From: an uncultured Acetobacteraceae bacterium
GTDB taxonomy: Bacteria > Pseudomonadota > Alphaproteobacteria > Acetobacterales > Acetobacteraceae
Reading direction: 5' to 3'
Length of the DNA: 15,532 nt
Assembly (NCBI GenBank): GCA_903839965.1
Contig: CAIMEK010000818.1
Location: forward strand, 1-15,532
Position 1 is the stretch's first letter. Every line of letters starts with the position of its first letter. Positions 13,391 through 15,532 of this stretch are shown here, one piece after another. A program made the position numbers and the translations under genes. A model generated the notes under the pieces. The model did no database searches. It was not told where the DNA came from and saw nothing but the letters and a program-made list of their open reading frames with translations.

Positions 13391-15532
13391 TTGAAAGGGC
13401 TGCTGACACGGCTGCTATTGCTGGTTTCGATGGCCTTGCTGCCCATCGTGGGTTTCGAGATCCGCACCGAGCGTGACCTCCGCCAGGTCCGCCAGCAACT
13501 GGTGGAGGACGAGGCGTTGCGGCTTGTGCGGCTTGTCAGCAGCGAGCAGCGGCGAATCGCCGATGGTGCCGAGCAACTGCTGGACAGCCTCGCCAGCACG
13601 CCCTCGGTGCAGGACGACCTGCGAGCGCAATGTGAGCGCGTCCTTGCCAACGTGCTGCACAAGTCCCCACGCTACAACAACGTCGCCGTCATCGGCCTGG
13701 ACGGACATATTCGCTGCGCGGGCCGGCCGGGCGATCCGTCGATGAATTTCTCGGACAGGCTTTATTTCCGGGAGGCATTGCGGACGGATGGCTTCTTCAT
13801 AGGCGAGTATGTAACCGACCGCGTGACCGGGCTGCCGGCCCTTATCCTTGCCAAACCCTTCACCGACGGCGGCGGAGTGGTCGCGGGTGTCATCGTCGCC
13901 GTGCTCAACCTCGACTGGCTGGGCGAACAACTCCGACACCTGCCCTTGCCGCCGGACGCCATCACCACGGTCACGGACCGCAACGGCACGATCCTGGCCC
14001 GTTCGCCCGACGAGAAAGGCCGCGTCGGCGCCCCCTCGCAAAGCGCGATTCTCGTTGCCCTCAACTCCAACACGGTCGGTATCGCCGAGACGAGCAGCCG
14101 CGATGCCCGGCCGCGGCTCGCGGCATATTCGCCTCCGGGCGAGGAACCGAAGGGGCTGGCCGTCGTGATCGGGCTGGACCGGGATGCCACTTTCGCCACC
14201 GTTGCGCGGGCGAACCGCACCGGTCTGCTGCTGATCGTCGCCGGCGGTGTGTTGGCGCTGTTGATCGCCAGCCTGCTCGGCAGGCGCCTGATCCGCCGCC
14301 CGGTGGAGCGACTGCTGGTGGCCGCCGAACGATGGCGGGGCGGCGACCTCGATGCCCGCAGCGGCTTGCGTGCAGACGCCAGCGAGTTCGGCCGCCTTGG
14401 CGCTGCCTTCGACACCATGGCCGCCGCGCTGGCGGCCCGCGAACATGCCCTGAGCATGGCGCTGGAAAGCACCACGGACAGCGTCGTGGTGCTCGATCGG
14501 GACTGGCGGATCACGTTCCTGAACGAGCACGCCAAGGCGAACATCGCGCAAGGCCGCGACCTGCTGGGGTGGGTGATGTGGGACGCATTCCCAGGCCTGG
14601 CGGAGGCACCGTTCGGCGATACCTGCCGAACCGCCATGCAGCACGGAGCACCGACCCAGGCATCCGCCTGCCTGCCAGCCTTCGGCAAGGAATTCGAGAC
14701 CCACGCCTATCCGTCAAGCGACGGGTTGACCGTGTTCCTCCGCGACGCGACCGAGGAACACCGAACCGCGGCTGCCCTGGCAGAAAGCGAGCAGCATTTT
14801 CGTGCCATCTTCGAACAGGCGGCGGTCGGCATGGCGCAGATCGGCCTCGACGGCAGCTGGCTGCGAGTCAACGACAAGCTGTGCGGGATCCTTGGCTACG
14901 CCCGCGACGAACTGATCGGCCGCCAGATGCAGGATCTTACCCATCCGCAGGACCTGGAAGGCGACCTTACGAAGCGGCACTCGCTGGTGGCCGGCGAGGT
15001 CGGGACGCTCAGCCGGGAAAAGCGCTACCTGCGCAAGGACGGTGCCGCCGTCTGGGTCAACGTCACGATCTCCCTGTTGCATGACGCCAAGGGCAGGCCC
15101 GATCGCTACCTTTCCGTGATCGAGGACATTTCCGCCCGCAAGCGCATCGAGGTGGCGCTGCAGGAGAGCGAGGCATTGCTGCGCGCGGTGCTGGAACAGA
15201 TCCCCGCCGCGGTGGCCGTATGGAAACGCCCCGATGGCAGGGCGGCACTGCGCAGCCGCTACTCCGACACCGTGTTGGGAGCGCCACCGGATCGGGCGTT
15301 GCAGGACAGGGTCGTGGCGACGGATCCGCCGCGCGAACATCCCGATGGGCGCCCGTATGTGCTGGAGGAATATCCGGCATGGCGGGCGCTCTACCGGGGC
15401 GAGACGGTGATGGCGGAACCCATGTTGTATCACCGGCCCGACGGCAGGCAGATCGAGCTCGAAGTCTACGCCGCCCCGGTTCGCGACGCCGCCGGCGTCA
15501 TTCTCGCGGCGGTGACGGCAGCTTTCGACATG
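13391..15532 (+). CDS. Membrane-bound Cache-HAMP-PAS sensor protein, N-terminal part (runs off right edge)
   Basis: The frame is open from here to the window end (714 residues, no stop). An N-terminal membrane segment (KGLLTRLLLLVSMALLPIVG) is followed by a probable periplasmic Cache-type sensing domain (about 35-270, with the FSDRLYFREAL block near 120), a second membrane segment (about 279-298), a HAMP domain starting at RRPVERLL (302-309), and three PAS domains (about 352-450, 465-590 and from 592), the second ending in a PAC-like YLRKDGAAVWVNV and EDISARKR. The output domain, histidine kinase or diguanylate cyclase, lies beyond the edge. The start is taken as TTG at 13391, with GGGGA 6-7 nt upstream; an in-frame GTG at 13337 would add 18 residues and lacks an SD. 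It may sense an external small molecule, possibly the solute handled by the neighbouring operons, but nothing in the sequence proves a link. Confidence 0.85.
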   Translation, partial: MKGLLTRLLLLVSMALLPIVGFEIRTERDLRQVRQQLVEDEALRLVRLVSSEQRRIADGAEQLLDSLASTPSVQDDLRAQCERVLANVLHKSPRYNNVAVIGLDGHIRCAGRPGDPSMNFSDRLYFREALRTDGFFIGEYVTDRVTGLPALILAKPFTDGGGVVAGVIVAVLNLDWLGEQLRHLPLPPDAITTVTDRNGTILARSPDEKGRVGAPSQSAILVALNSNTVGIAETSSRDARPRLAAYSPPGEEPKGLAVVIGLDRDATFATVARANRTGLLLIVAGGVLALLIASLLGRRLIRRPVERLLVAAERWRGGDLDARSGLRADASEFGRLGAAFDTMAAALAAREHALSMALESTTDSVVVLDRDWRITFLNEHAKANIAQGRDLLGWVMWDAFPGLAEAPFGDTCRTAMQHGAPTQASACLPAFGKEFETHAYPSSDGLTVFLRDATEEHRTAAALAESEQHFRAIFEQAAVGMAQIGLDGSWLRVNDKLCGILGYARDELIGRQMQDLTHPQDLEGDLTKRHSLVAGEVGTLSREKRYLRKDGAAVWVNVTISLLHDAKGRPDRYLSVIEDISARKRIEVALQESEALLRAVLEQIPAAVAVWKRPDGRAALRSRYSDTVLGAPPDRALQDRVVATDPPREHPDGRPYVLEEYPAWRALYRGETVMAEPMLYHRPDGRQIELEVYAAPVRDAAGVILAAVTAAFDM

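Noticed and set aside
1..15532. CRISPR array, tRNA, rRNA, insertion sequence or integrase
   Set aside because: No regularly spaced direct repeats, no tRNA-like cloverleaf sequence noticed and no transposase or recombinase motifs were seen while reading both strands.

Overview
The window is GC-rich throughout, with GC-biased third codon positions and long open frames on both strands over nearly every gene. The protein set (UvrD/PcrA helicase, a PotABCD-type transporter, split altronate-dehydratase-family genes, and a small phage-like cassette of a sort I recall from acetic-acid-bacteria relatives) suggests an alphaproteobacterium, perhaps Acetobacteraceae. The assignment is inference from gene style, not from a marker gene.

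Layout. (1) 1-1835, minus strand: a RimK-like ATP-grasp gene followed by the N-terminal part of a UvrD/PcrA helicase that runs off the left edge. (2) 1904-7980 (or 8037), minus strand: a tight six-gene operon read in the order permease, permease, periplasmic binding protein, ATPase, FAD-dependent oxidoreductase, SDR dehydrogenase. It looks like an import system for a small organic solute plus two oxidoreductases that may act on it. (3) 8071-9547, minus strand: three overlapping, translationally coupled small genes (holin-like membrane protein, lipoprotein-like protein, papain-like cysteine peptidase) that resemble a phage lysis or secretion module but have no other phage genes around them. (4) 9548-9855: a 308-base divergent regulatory region with a 49-bp dyad carrying two AACGTT cores, followed by competing GC-rich hairpins. 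(5) 9856-13152, plus strand: a catabolic operon of RraA-like aldolase, UxaA-type SAF subunit, UxaA-type large subunit and a UxuA-like mannonate dehydratase, closed by a GC-rich hairpin. (6) 13153-13390: an AT-rich spacer. (7) 13391 to the right edge, plus strand: a membrane sensor with a probable periplasmic Cache domain, HAMP and three PAS domains, cut before its output domain.

How it fits together. The two divergent arms look like one locus for uptake and breakdown of a sugar acid or related hydroxy acid. The importer brings in the solute, the SDR and flavoprotein may oxidise or reduce it, the two dehydratases (UxaA-type and UxuA-type) would make 2-keto-3-deoxy acids, and the RraA-like enzyme could cleave or decarboxylate the product. 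The substrate cannot be read from the sequence. No uronate isomerase, KDG kinase, KDPG aldolase or dedicated transcription factor is present, so the pathway is either completed elsewhere or differs from the textbook hexuronate route. No tRNA, rRNA, CRISPR array, transposase or integrase was seen.
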